A DNA stretch of 64,000 bases from Henckelia pumila (lineage: Eukaryota; Streptophyta; Magnoliopsida; Lamiales; Gesneriaceae). A program made the translations under genes and the position numbers. The notes below the pieces were generated by a model. That model was not told the DNA's origin, did no database searches, and saw only the letters and a list, made by a program, of their open reading frames with translations. The stretch spans positions 18,098,206-18,162,205 of the forward strand of contig NC_133122.1 of NCBI RefSeq assembly GCF_033568475.1. The letters are read 5' to 3'. Every line of letters starts with the position of its first letter. Position 1 is the first letter of the stretch. Of the stretch, positions 48,905-61,195 are shown piece by piece.

Positions 48905-50517
48905 CACTAAATAAGATGTGCGTTATTCAAATCAAATTCTCGAATCAAATCTCTTGCTCCAAATTATAGCTCAAGTTTTTATTTAAAAACACAAATACAA
49001 AACCTTTCTTTTTATATGTCAACTAGTATTAGCGAAAAATATTTATTTGAAATTTTATCTAAAATTATTGATATGATATAATACAGTTATTTTATTTTTA
49101 AATATTATTGTAAAAATTATTATATAAAAAATATTTATACTATGTTAGATAAAACTTAAATGTGGATAACAATTTTATGAAATTAAAATCAGTGTTTTAA
49201 AAGGCGACGCCTAGGCCCGCCTAGGCTGTAGGCGGTTGCCCATCGCCTCACTTTTTTGCAAGACTATGACTCTAGATGTTGCCCGCTTAATCTCCCGAAG
49301 CCGCCTAGTCTGGCCGAAATCCGCCTGGGTGATTACTATTTTTTATTTACAAAAATTTAAAAATAAAAAACTAAAAGAGAGATCGCGACGCGAGAGACAC
49401 ACACAGAAGGAAAGTGCATAAAAGAAATTCAAGCAAAAAATTTAAATCTCATATTACATATGAAAACTTGATATCCCTATTTAATGTATTAAAAGTTGAT
49501 TGCACAATTTTCAAGGTGTAGATAATAGGGGTATATTTGTAAAAAATTGTAAAAAAAAATATTACTAAATATGGTATATGACTATATATTTGAAACAAAA
49601 AAAAACGTAGACATTATAATTGGAACGTAGGGAATATATATATCAATATAAGATATCTCCGAATTAAGAAAAAGATAATTATATCGTTGTTCTACTTACC
49701 GTGAATGCTATAAAATTGTGAGCGGATGGAGAAGTTAGTTTGTCCTCAATGTTGATCCATGTAACAATGTGCGTCGCATCAAAATTTAAGATTGTTCAAT
49801 ACATGACCTCACATATAAATAAATAACATATGTGGTTCATTATGTCGTTAAACAACAAATTCATTAACTCGGGTTTAATATGGAATCCAATGCATTTAAT
49901 TTGGACAGTTAAATATCTATCCGACAAGTAAAGATTGAAAGAATCAACAATCATTCAATTGATATATATCGTATATTTTGAGGATAATATAACTTCAAAT
50001 TCCTCGAAAAATACATGAAATTAGACTTATCAATTTTACATTTTGGTTTTTCTTCTCATCCTATATATGGTCGAATAGCCATTTAATTTACTCATATATT
50101 TATTACACTAATTAACATAAAGTTATTTCAATCAATATCAATCGCCGAGCAGTTTGTGTGTGGAATAAATAAGAGCAAAATTAGTTATTTTCTTTAATTT
50201 AATACATTCTGTTTAGTCTGTAGAGTAAAGGTAAGCAAAATTAGGATATTGAAATATATTTATCACACATTAAATAATTTTAAAATCTAAACAAAAGAGG
50301 AAGAAAATCTTTAACGTGTTGCATTGTTTGATCGTATATATGGTAAAAAACAAAAACAAAAACAAAAAACAAAAAAAACACTTCCAACATTTTAATCCAG
50401 AAATTTGAATTTCATTGTTTTTTTAACACAAAATAGTAAGCTGATTCAAACGAACTTGAACTTAGTTAATATAATGTATTCTTCCTCAAACATCAGCAGT
50501 ATGCAATAATATTCCAC

Positions 50518-51346
50518 TCACGGACAGAAGGTAATAAGGTAATCACCTCCGGTCGGACATGTGAACAAGCTAGATTTATCATCGTAAGCATAACTATATG
50601 CCTGCGGACACTGCCGCTTAAAAATCTCCGAGTAGTTCGTCGGCGGGCACGTCTCTGGAGTACCATACTGTCCGGTGCAACAATACTGCGGCTGGTTGAA
50701 AGCAATGCACGCGCTCTTACACCCAATCACGCCGCCCCTTCCGTCCCTCTCCGCCAACTCATCCGGACATCCACGATTATTGATGTCTACGGGGCAAACC
50801 GCGGTGGGGCAACCGTCCCGTGGCGCCACGGCCACGGGAAAATTGAAGCCATCGACGAGGCTGAGGTCATAATAATCTTTGTTTCCATCTCCGTTGAGAG
50901 TGAATTCGATTAGTGATACGGGAGGGGCACCTCCGGCGCCGTTGCATGCGACTTGACCCGATCCACAATCCCCGGCGAGACACTGGAATCTGCCTCCGGA
51001 ATACGAGCAGGCGGATCGAGCCCAAATCCGTCCCGACCATCCGGCGGGTGCATTGAGGGTTGTTGTGACGTGGCTTCCCAGTTCAAACCCTGTTGGAATT
51101 GATTCGCCACGGCTAGTTAATGTTGCGGGCCAAATAGTATAGGGACAATTGTTTTTTATCGTGAGTATCGCCGACGTACCTCCTAAACAAAAACCATATA
51201 AGTTCAAATTATTTTATTTTGAAAATTATGTATAAGAACTGATCAAAACAACTATAATCTCTAAAAGAGATTTAAAAAAATCAAAACTCCTCACCATAAA
51301 CATAGCACAATAAGATAACAAGACAAGGTAAATAATTGAATCTCAT
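50518..51346 (-). CDS. Thaumatin-like (PR-5) protein, copy 1
   Basis: Two exons (51,295-51,346 and 50,518-51,182) encode 238 aa: a secretory signal peptide (MRFNYLPCLVILLCYVYG), then a thaumatin fold. GT-AG borders and phase fit. The mature part has the 16 cysteines that form eight disulfides. GRFQCLAGDC matches the family signature except Ala for Thr. Acidic cleft residues occur in LIEFTL, DYYDLSLVDGFN and AYDDKS; the thaumatin cleft Arg position reads GGAPP here. Members of this family are apoplastic or vacuolar defence proteins, some glucan-binding or antifungal. A single small intron within the signal region is common to both copies here. Intact, with no sign of decay. Confidence 0.92.
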
Positions 51347-51546
51347 CGTTTTCTTATGTCTTTAGAATCGATTAGATAGAGAGGGGTGGAAAATATGATT
51401 TTAATATATTCCAAAAAATAAATACAATACATGTTTATATACAACTAGAACTAATGAGAATAAAAGAAAATACAATATACAAATTATACAAAAGATAATA
51501 TAAAATATATTCCAAGATATAAAATATATTTCAATATTTACATTAT

Positions 51547-51599
<53 letters not shown>

Positions 51600-52679
51600 T
51601 ATCAAATCAAAATTGTTGAAATTTGAGATGGTTAATTTGGAAACGACGAATCAATTTTATACGGATTTATAAAATCTACTATTCAATATATAAATTAATA
51701 TTTTTTTCACATCTTACCTTTATTACAATAAAATAATATCTAGTATTTGTGGAAATATTAAAATATAATAAAAAAAATTTACTTTAAATAAATTTTGTTT
51801 TAAATAAATGACATTCAGTATATCGTAATAATATCTATTTTTTAATATAAATATGTTTATACGCATGTGTATATATATGTATTATTAGTAATGAAAATAT
51901 TCCTATAAAAAAAAGATAATGAAAATATTAAAATATTGATTAAAAATATTACATATTGATATTTAAATTCAAATATAGCAAAATAATTATAATATAATAA
52001 AAATATTTAATATGAAAATATTGAGATATAATAAAAATAAATTATTTTATATACACTTATATATTCATATTATTCATAATAAAAAAGTAAAAGATTTATT
52101 AAAATTTAAGATAACAAATTTTAACAAAACTACCACGATTTAAATTTATAATAAGATGTTAGAAGATCTGTTTGATTATGGATATCGAATTTTTTTATTT
52201 TTTATTAAAAAATATTTAGTTTTATGCTTAATAAAATCAATTAAATAATTTAGATGAAACACAATTAATTCAAATATATGAAAAAAAAACAAAGATATAA
52301 AATTAATGAATATCGGATGTCCACTCATTGAATTTTTTTAAAACATATATACTAACTTAGTGAATCCATGAATATTACCATAAATATAAACATAATTTTA
52401 AAAATATCGTTTATCCTATTAATAAAGGTAAGATGGAAAGATCATATTAATTGATAAATTGAATAATAGATTGTATAGCATATTTATTTACCTAAATTAA
52501 AAATTAATTTAATTTAAATGTTAAAAAATTACACATATGGTATAATTAATTATAATGGTAAAAAAATCTAAATGACATATGATTACAATTTACAAGTATA
52601 CCTAATCGGTATACCATTTAGTACGAATAATGGAATTTTTTCTCTATATCATCCCATGTTTTGCCTAAACTTTTCTAAT

Positions 52680-52766
<87 letters not shown>

Positions 52767-53327
52767 TTGATCCCACACATCCTAGGGTGTGTGGGGTTCC
52801 ACGTGCACCCGTGCCCAAAATAACTTCGATTGTCTTGAAATTTTCACGGTAGGATCGTCTCGAAAATGTGAATCTAACGATATATCATATGATACAAATT
52901 GCAATCTCGATAGTCGAAAATGAGAAGATGATCGAAAATTGCATATAAATATGTAAATATGCAATTTTCGGTCATCTTCCTATTTTCGAACACTAAGGTT
53001 GAACATTTTATCATATGATATATCGATGGATTACATGTTGCAACTAATAAATGTCAAAAGTATGGCATATTAAAATTTATCATTTCGTATTTTACCATCA
53101 CACTTTTGTCAAATAGTGCCTAGATTACATGTTGCAAGTAATAAATGTCAAAAGTATAGCATATTTATTGTGGACCCTCAACTTATAATACAATCAATTA
53201 ATAGTAGCGGAAACGTGTATAATCCTTAATTTTACAAAAAAAAAAATCATTATCAAAATATTAATATCATGACAGGATCTCATAATATCACAGTCGCGCA
53301 AAATCAACATTTCACCTTTCATAATTA

Positions 53328-53702
53328 GGCTCCGTTTTGTTTGAGTGATAGGATAAATAATACATAGATAAATAATATAATGTAATAAAAAATGATATTT
53401 AATATAGTATTTTATTTGATTGATAGATTATAATTTATTTGATTTGATTGATTAAATTTTATATAAAATGATAATTAATATTTTGTTCTTTTAATAATAA
53501 ATAAAATATGAATAATTTTATTTAAAAATGGTAATATAGTAATTTAAGTTCAATGATTTGATTTATGTAAGATAAATAATTAATGATTTAATTGATGTAA
53601 AATAAATAATTACTAGATGGATAAATAATATGATGAGATGAATGCGAGATTGAATAAGATAAATTATACATAGATTAATAATATATGCTACCAAACGGTG
53701 TC
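53328..53702. mobile_element. Tourist/Harbinger-type MITE with TTA target
   Basis: A 375-bp AT-rich element with ends GGCTCCGTTTTGTTT and, inverted, GACACCGTTTGGTAG, flanked by TTA on both sides (53,325-53,327, 53,703-53,705). A 3-bp TTA/TAA duplication with GG(C)..CCGTTTGG ends is typical of PIF/Harbinger MITEs. A decayed relative lies at about 61,590-61,945. Confidence 0.65.
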
Positions 53703-54670
53703 TTACATTCTTATTCGATATACTGTAACATGTATCTAGAATTTATAATAAATAGAAGAAAAATAGAGTGAATTTTTTAAGGACTTAGTGAGCGAATAAT
53801 ATGGGCTTTATAAAACAAATGATAATATATCAGTGCAGTAATTCAATATGAAATGACATGAATCAGTAGTAACGTTTCGTTTCGAAATATCTTGTCAAGT
53901 GAACCATATATATTGATTGTTTAGGATTCTGAAATGAATATCGTAGGCTAAAGAGGTGACTTTCACTAACATTCAGTGTAACATTTTTCCCCACGTACTT
54001 AATTAGGATCCGTATAGTCAATCATTTACGAGCAAATGTGAAATCACATTTACGGACCGAAATCACGTTGTTCAGTGGACTGACAATCCGGTACATAGAC
54101 CGTTGACATTCAGTCTTTCTTTCATTCAGTCATTCAATCATTCATTCATTCAGTAGACGATCGGCAGCCAGTCATGAGACAATAACATTCTAGAGTTCAA
54201 ATATGCATGGCAATATGATCAATAAAATGATAAATGCACAAGATGATGCAATATGTGAATCAATCATTTATGACATTTTATCATAAATTCTAAGTCAAAT
54301 GTCAAAGGCTACTATTAAAAAAATTGGTAGTAAAGCTCATGGGAGGAACCCCACCTTGTAATTGATTGTTTACGCTATGTTGATATTCCAGAAGTTGGAT
54401 AATTTAATAAAATATCATATAATAGATATTTTATGCATTAGAGCCATAAATAGAAGTTTGATCATTTTTAAATCATTTTTTGTATAGAATTTGGTTTGGT
54501 AAACTTTGTTTATTCCATAAAAAATTCATAGTAATTAAAATATATTTTTGAAAATTACGAAAATTGGTCAAAATGTCAAATAAACTTAGGAAGCTTCAGA
54601 ATTCGGAATAATTACGATTCGGCGGAGCGTGTGGTCGAGCAAATACTACCACTGAAAATCAACTCAAATA

Positions 54671-56013
54671 TGTTTATCAATTAAGCTCGAATAAATCGCA
54701 AGTGCACGAGTCAAGTAATAATATAGTGTACACGAGTACAAGTATCGTCCCACAAAGATTGATTTATGACAAAATTATCTCAAGTATGATTCTTTAATTA
54801 ATTATAATGATCGATGGAGAATAAATTAATAAACTAAAATAAAAATAAGAATTAAACGCAAAACAATTAAGCTCAGAAAATAAATAAACGATTGCTAGGA
54901 TCTCGGTTCACCTACCCCTTTCTTCTCGAATGATTGAATTTTAATTATAAAGTCATGCTTTTGATGGAATTTCCTAATCTATCAATATACTCTCTCCAAC
55001 TATACTAATCTAATTAACGAATTGTAATAATTACCAAGTCTTCTTGCGTTATTTAACAATTGCAATTGCATTAAAGATTTATGAAATCCTCTAGCTTTCG
55101 ACCTGGTGGACTATGACTATCAACATGTATCCAACCTCATATCTCTATGCAAGTTGTAGATTCATGGATTATATTACTCTTTCATGTCATAAAATCTCCT
55201 CTCGGTATCAATTATAACACATAAAATCAATAAGAAGTTGATCAAACTCCAAAATTGCAATAAACACAATAATATAATCAAGAACGCTTAAAAACCAAAT
55301 TCAATCTTCAAAAATAAATCAAAACATAGTTTGGGGTAGGATCCCCTAAATCCCAACAAATCAAAGAAAAAGAAAAGAGAAAACTAGTGTTTGCGGTTCT
55401 TGAGTTCTTCAAATTTTCTCCCTCTTTTTGCTTTTCCTTGGATGGTCGTCGCTTCCTCCTGCGTTTCTGATATTTGGAACCCTTAAAACGTAAGAATTTT
55501 TCCTATTTATAGTGCCCAAGAGTTCTTTCCATGTAAAACACCCGCAAAATATAAAAATTTCCAACTTTACGCGAGGGCGCTCGGTCTACGAAATTCTACC
55601 AACCGAGCGCTGGGAATTTGCCAACTTTCTGCCCGTTTTTTCTCAGCGGGCGCTCGGTCCGCTAAATACTATCGACCGAGCGCCCAACTTTCTTCCTAGC
55701 GCGCAATAATTTTGTAAAATTCATAACTTCAGTTCTAACCGTCGGATTGAGCTGAAATTTTGAAAGCATATTCAAAACATCTTGAATTTAATTTGGACGG
55801 TGAAGATTTGATTTGGAGCTTTATAAAATTAAATTTGAATTTTTGACCAAGGCTGCTCCGTAATTCATTCTTCAAAAACCCATTTTCCTACAAAATCAAC
55901 CGAGAGAGTGAAATACACACACATGCACTAAAACACATAAAAACAATATGAATTCACACAAAATAGACATAAAAATATCACAAACTAATGCATACAGAAT
56001 GCAATTATCAACA
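54671..56013 (-). mobile_element. LTR of a truncated retrotransposon
   Basis: On the minus strand this 1,343-bp block starts TGTTGATAATTGCA and ends TTGATAAACA. It is preceded by a purine-rich GTATGAGGG and by internal-looking sequence up to about 56,170 (GCTCGAGGGCGATCAAG), so it appears to be a 3' LTR. A TATA box CTATAAATAGGA (55,501-55,512) has two hairpins of CGCTCGGT...ACCGAGCG just upstream (55,575-55,611 and 55,649-55,686). No matching target duplication or second LTR was seen, so the element is truncated. Probably Ty3/gypsy. Confidence 0.6.
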
Positions 56014-56228
56014 CCCTCATACTTAACTCTTGATCGCCCTCGAGCAAGACAAACAATGCAACAAGCACACCACAAAAACAAGAGTAGGAAAAATTAATGG
56101 GAATCTGCCTCAGAGAAGTCATATGTCAACTTAAAACACGAATGCTCTTAACCTTTTATAATACACCGTCGATTTAGCGTGAACGTGCGTGTGTGCTTTT
56201 GTCATTCCAGTTTCATGCAATGGAAGCA

Positions 56229-56384
56229 CCGACTCCGAATGTGGAAGTGGTTACAGATCAAAATATAAGCTTTCAAGAATTTCTTGCTCGGTATAAAAAA
56301 GTAAGGGATAGAGAGACTCACTTCGCACTACGAGATGCACTAATCGATCATTTATGGGATTTATATAGTAATTCGGTTAATTAA
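56229..56384 (+). pseudogene. Transposase C-terminal scrap, possibly PIF/Harbinger (ALP1-like)
   Basis: A short open stretch ending in a stop encodes FQEFLARYKKVRDRE followed by an ALRDALIDHLW motif. This resembles the C-terminal tail of plant Harbinger-derived ALP1-like transposases (pattern FLxRxxxIRDxxxHxxLxxDLxxHLW). The rest of the transposase is absent and the upstream sequence is noncoding. The assignment is from memory of the pattern and is tentative. Confidence 0.35.
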
Positions 56385-56879
56385 AACTTACTTATTTGTG
56401 TTTAGTTTCTATTTTGTGAGCATCATTTTAATATTATTTGTATTTCAGTAATTTATCTTCAGATTATTTTTATGTGTGATTGTAATTATTAATGAAGTTT
56501 AATGATTTAAAATAAAATTAAAAATCATAAAATAAATAATAAGTTTAAATATTAAAATAAATAAAATTAAATATTTTAATAATTCTTAAAATATATTTAA
56601 TTAAATTTTTTAATTCGTTAATATTTCTAATGAGTATTTATATAGAAATTATTATTTAGATATTAATGATATTTAATTATTATGTTAAAAATATTTGGTG
56701 AAATAAATTAGTTGTTGTGAATAAAATAATAGAGAATATTCCGATAATATTCTTTTTAGTGTAGATTTTAGAGTGAATGAGTTGGAGATGTTTTTTGTAT
56801 TTGGTGTAGGAATTACACTATCTTGAAGTTAGTGTTACACCAAGATAGCGTAATGGGTTGGAGATTACCTAAGATCCTA

Positions 56880-57660
56880 CTCAAGTAGTTAAGGGCCTTA
56901 AGTCCATAAAACGGGTCATGCAAGGAGTTGGAAATTCGAGCATTACTGAAATCCGGTAACTTCATCTCTCTGTATTATACGAAAAGGATGACAAATAGCA
57001 TGGTTCATAGTTTATCTCGTAAAATTAGAGGTGGTTTTTCGGTATACTGTATCAAAAAGATTGGTATGAAAAAAATTTATACTGATATCGATGCCGATAT
57101 TCTGAAATTTTGGTACGGAAAAAATCCATATTGATTTCGAACAGATATCGAAAAAAAATTCGGTGTACCGAAAAAATGTTTATATCAAAAAAATTTCGGT
57201 ACAGTATGCCGAAGATTTGGTATTTTGGTTCGGTATGACAGCCATACGTAAAACTTGACAATTCTATTCGAATCTAGAATGGATCAAGGGAAATATTAAT
57301 TTATGGTTTAGTTTTATCGTATCTAACCTTTGATTTTATATTATGTTTTTTTCTTTTAAAAAATAGATGTGCGCGGTCTTAATACTTTCGAAAGTGCGTA
57401 ATCCACAATTTTTGTGTTGATATGTACGAAAATTATCATTAAAACCACATAAAAAATGTTTTTTACAGTGAAAAGGTTAATGATTTTTTCAATATGACAG
57501 TATAAAACGATAAAATAAAATTATAGTCTAGGTCCCGACTAGGGGTGTAAACGAATCAAGTCGTTTCGCGAGCTTTTCGAACCGGCTCGATGAATATTTG
57601 ATTTGTATTCGAACTCGATTCGAATCTGAGCATGTTCAAACTTTTTTTTTAGCCAAACTC
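56880..57660 (+). repeat. Duplicated LINE RNase H debris, copy A (with MITE)
   Basis: The plus strand encodes a scrap FISLYYTKRMTNSMVHSLSRK, like the C-terminal end of RNase H in plant LINE polyproteins (pattern ..ANxxAHxLAR). The block through about 57,660 is matched at 60,289-60,870. Copy A is interrupted by a 222-bp MITE at 57,025-57,246. The block lies just downstream of thaumatin-like copy 2. Confidence 0.5.
57025..57246. mobile_element. MITE inserted in RNase H debris, filled site
   Basis: The insert starts TTAGAGGTGG, ends GACAGCCATA, and carries many TTCGGTA/TACCGAA units in both orientations. It is flanked by CGTAAAA (57,018-57,024 and 57,247-57,253). The duplicate locus has a single CGTAAAA at 60,453-60,459 and no insert, giving a natural empty site. 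A 7-8 bp duplication suggests hAT. Confidence 0.7.
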
Positions 57661-57769
57661 GAGCAAAAATTATTTTGTTCGATAGTTCATAGACAATAAA
57701 TAATTTGAAAATCAAAACAAAAGAGGATCGGAAGAAAATCTTTAACATGTATATATATATGTTTTTTAA

Positions 57770-57803
<34 letters not shown>

Positions 57804-57980
57804 CTTCCTCAAATACTTCGAAAATAATTATTGTAATGTTTTGAAATGTGATTAATTGCAGTAAGTAATATTCCACATTATAACGATTTCTGATAATTAG
57901 GTGGTCTCACATAAAAACGCACATGTTCTTACCTAGTACATAATAAACATGCAAACATCTGCTAGCATGCAATATTCGAC

Positions 57981-58815
57981 TCATGGACAGAAGGTAATAA
58001 GGTAATTACCCCCAGCAGGACATGTGAACAAGCTAGATTTATCATCGTAAGCATAACTATACGCCTGCGGACACTGCCGCTTAAAAATCTCCGAGTAGTT
58101 CGTCGGCTTGCACGTCTCCGGAGTACTAAACGGTCCGGTGCAACAAAACTGCGGTTGGTTGAAAGCAATGCACGCGCTCTTACACCCGATCACGCCACCC
58201 CTTCCGTCCCTCACTGCCAACTCATTCGGACAGCCACGATTATTGATGTCTACGGGGCAAATCGCAGTGGGACAGCCCCCCCGTGGCGCCACGGCCACGG
58301 GGAAATTGAAGCCATCGACGAGGCTGAGGTCGTAATAATCTTTGTTTCCATCTCCGTTGAGAGTGAATTCGATTAGTGATACGGGAGGCGCACCACCGGC
58401 TCCGTTGCATGCGACTTGACCCGATCCACAATCCCCGGCGAGACAGTGAAATCTGCCTCCGGAATACGAGCAGGCGGATCGAGCCCAAATCCGACCCGAC
58501 CATCCGGCGGGTGCATTGAGGGTTGTTGCGGCGTGGCTTCCCAGTTCAAACCCTGTTGGAATTGATCCGCCACGGCTAGTTAATGTTGCGGGCCAAATAG
58601 TATAGGGGCAATTGTTTTTTATAGTGAATATCGCCGAGGTACCTCCTGAACAAAAACCAAATAAGTTTAAATTATTTTATTTTGAAAATTATGTATAAGA
58701 ATTTATCAAAATTAACAACTAATCGTGTGCTCTAAAAGAGATTAAAAAATCAAAACACCTCACCATAAACATAGCACAATAAGGTAACAACGCAAAGTAA
58801 ATAATTGAATCTCAT
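57981..58815 (-). CDS. Thaumatin-like (PR-5) protein, copy 2
   Basis: Two exons (58,764-58,815 and 57,981-58,645) have exactly the lengths of copy 1 and encode 238 aa. The signal peptide is MRFNYLLCVVTLLCYVYG. All 16 cysteines are kept, and the signature GRFHCLAGDC again has Ala in place of Thr. By eye about 20 residues differ from copy 1, for example PRGGCPTA for PRDGCPTA and PFSTPETCKP for QYGTPETCPP. The intron is also similar, so the pair arose by a recent local duplication 7.5 kb apart in the same orientation. A TATATATATA box at about 58,895-58,905 (minus) may be the promoter. Likely a secreted defence protein. Confidence 0.92.
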
Positions 58816-60288
58816 CGTATTTTATGTTTTCGGAATCGATGGGATATAATGTTCACAGTGCCAATTCACATCATGGCCACACGATGTTGCATGTTATATA
58901 TATACCACATAGACCGAAAGCAAAGTCAAAATTATTGAAATTTGGAGACATGATTTTGACTATGACGAATTAATTTTATTCGGATTGATAAATTTTGCAT
59001 TAACATTTTTAAACGATATGCACATAAAATTTACATTTTTTGCTCGGTTAAACAAATATCGACAATATATTTCTCATAAAAGTTACATTTTTATCAATAA
59101 TACGTTGACTTTCCACAATTTTTAGAAAACATTTAAACGATATGCTCATAAAAGTTACATTTTTCGCTTGGTCAAACAAATATATCAACAATATATTTCT
59201 TTTATTTTCTTTTTTAAAATGTCTTCTAAAAATTGTGGAAAGACAATGAAACATTACGAAATATTACTCTGATTATAAAGGAGAAGTTGTGTGATCTATC
59301 TGGGTCAATATCCTCTAATGTGGTCAGAGATACATCACCGTGAGAGATTTTTATGATTTAAATATACTGATCAATGTCTGTGTGTTTAATTAATTTAAAT
59401 CATAAAAATTTACACAAATGGTATACATAATTTAATTTAAATGGTAAAACAATCTACACACAGATGATTACAAGTATACCATTTCGTACGAATAATGAAT
59501 TTTTTTCTCTATATCATCTCACGTTTTGGCTAAACTTTTCTAATCATTGAAGTTTAAAAAAAAAACTTTTATATTTATTTTAAAATTTATCATTTCGTCT
59601 TTTACGGTTTACCATCACATTTTTGTGAATCAAGTAGTGCCTAGATTACATGTTGCAACTGATATATATATGTCAAAAGTATGAGGGGTGTTATTTACAC
59701 TATATTTTTAATTTAAAATATTTTATTTATTATATTGTATTATACTTTAACTATATTACTCTTTAATCGATTTTAGTAAGTCACTCAATAGTCTCTTCAG
59801 TTCCTAAAATAGTTTTCACATCTTGGAAATTTTCACATCTAAAGTCAATATATTTGATAATAAGCATTCTTATTTTTTTTAAAAAAAAAAACATAAGAAG
59901 CATTCTTCTTCTTTTTTTTACGAAACATATAATAAGCATTAGAACTTCTAAAGAGATAAAATAGTGATAATTATATTGATGTAATATTAGTTAACATTTA
60001 TACATGAAATAAATAGAGTTCCAACTGTTCAACAAAGTATTACATAATTTGCTAAATATATTCTAAAAATTAATATATATATTCTTATTGAAGTATTAAT
60101 TTTTAATATATGTAAATTTAAATCTTATCCCAGATCATGTTAATAACATTTTGTAACCTCATTTGTTATGTATTTTTTTAAAAAAAAATTGAATAATATT
60201 ATGCATATCCTACAAAATATTGAGATAAATATGAATAATATTAAAATTTAAGATTGAGAAAAGATTTTAGGGTGAAACTTGGCTTCAA

Positions 60289-60870
60289 AGATGTGTGCAT
60301 TTTTTAAGATCCTACTTAAGGCCATAAAACGAGTGAGACATTGGGGTCCTTGGGTTGTCGCGTTGGAAATTCAAGCACTACTGGAATCCGGTAGCTTCAT
60401 TTCTCTGTATTATACAAAAATGAAGACAAATAGCATGGTTCATAGTTTAGCTCGTAAAACTTCATAATTCTATGCGAATCTAGAATGGATCGAGAGCAAT
60501 ATTCATTTATGGCTTAGTTTTATCGTCTCTAAAGACCTTTGATTTTATATTATGATTTATATATTTATTACAAAAATAGATGTAAGCGGTCTTGATACTT
60601 TCAAAAATGTGTAATCCACATTTTCTGTGTTGAGATGTACCAAAATTATCATTAAACCAAATTAAAAAAATGTTTTTACAGTGAAAAAGTTAATGATTTT
60701 TGCAATATGACAGTATAAAATGATAAAATAAAATTATAGCCTAGGTCCCGATTGGGTGTAAAGGAATCGAACCAGTTCGCGAGCTTTTCGAGCCGCCTAA
60801 ATAAATATTTGATTTATTTTCGAACTCGAGCCGAATCCGAACATGTTCGAACTTTTTTTCGAGCCGAGTT
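60289..60870 (+). repeat. Duplicated LINE RNase H debris, copy B (empty site)
   Basis: This copy encodes LLESGSFISLYYTK and NSMVHSLARK, a somewhat better preserved LINE-type RNase H end than copy A. Similarity to 56,880-57,660 continues through AATATGACAGTATAAAA to the start of a GAGC-type MITE. It lacks the 222-bp insert of copy A. Confidence 0.55.
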
Positions 60871-61195
60871 CGAGCCAAAATTATTTAGTTCGATAGTTCG
60901 CGAGCCTTGAAAATTTATTAATATAATATAATTATATAATAAATATATATTTCGAAATTTTTCGGACATTTCGAGTTTTTCGAACCATTATATCAGAGAA
61001 ATAGTTCAAATAGTTCACGAATATGTTCGAATCTTTCGAGCCGAACTTGAACTCTATTCCGAACTAAATTCGAGCCAAAAGATTTGAAATTTTCAAGCTC
61101 TTACTCGAGCTCGAACTCAAATATACTTAATTCGAGCCGAATTTGAGCTTTAAATTTTTACCATTATTTGGCTCGATTCGATTCGTTTGCGGGTC
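60755..61195. mobile_element. Decayed GAGC-rich MITE, relative of 43,512-43,925
   Basis: Ends GGGTGTAAAGGAATCGAACC and, inverted, ACCCGCAAACGAATCGAAT enclose TTCGAGC/GCTCGAA-rich arms and an AT centre. The terminal bases are mutated and no target duplication is clear. The left end also occurs at 57,545, truncated, so this insertion predates the local duplication. Confidence 0.5.

Larger units (their letters stand above)
46957..50517. other. Intergenic region upstream of SGR6, MITE-rich
   Basis: No gene was found. A TATATATAG box at about 47,015-47,024 on the minus strand, 60 bp before the SGR6 start, may be its promoter. The rest holds a MITE candidate (47,586-48,378), a (TA)n run (47,949-47,989), a foldback element (48,742-48,904), a truncated GGCG-type MITE end (about 49,192-49,330) and AT-rich DNA. 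Confidence 0.5.
51347..57980. other. Region between the two thaumatin-like genes
   Basis: Repeat-rich and gene-free. It contains (TA)n runs at 51,549-51,597, 52,683-52,761 and 57,751-57,797. A block after the second run (52,762-52,990) starts with a CACACATCCTAGGGTGTGTG hairpin and includes an inverted pair around GCAATTTTCG. It also holds a Tourist-like MITE, an LTR with a piece of internal sequence, a transposase scrap and RNase H debris, listed separately. 53,706-54,670 shows only AT-rich unique sequence. Confidence 0.5.

Noticed and set aside
57981..58298. Thaumatin-like copy 2 appeared N-terminally truncated if only ATG/GTG/TTG starts are considered
   Set aside because: The frame stays open to a splice acceptor at 58,645 and a separate signal-peptide exon at 58,764-58,815 completes it.
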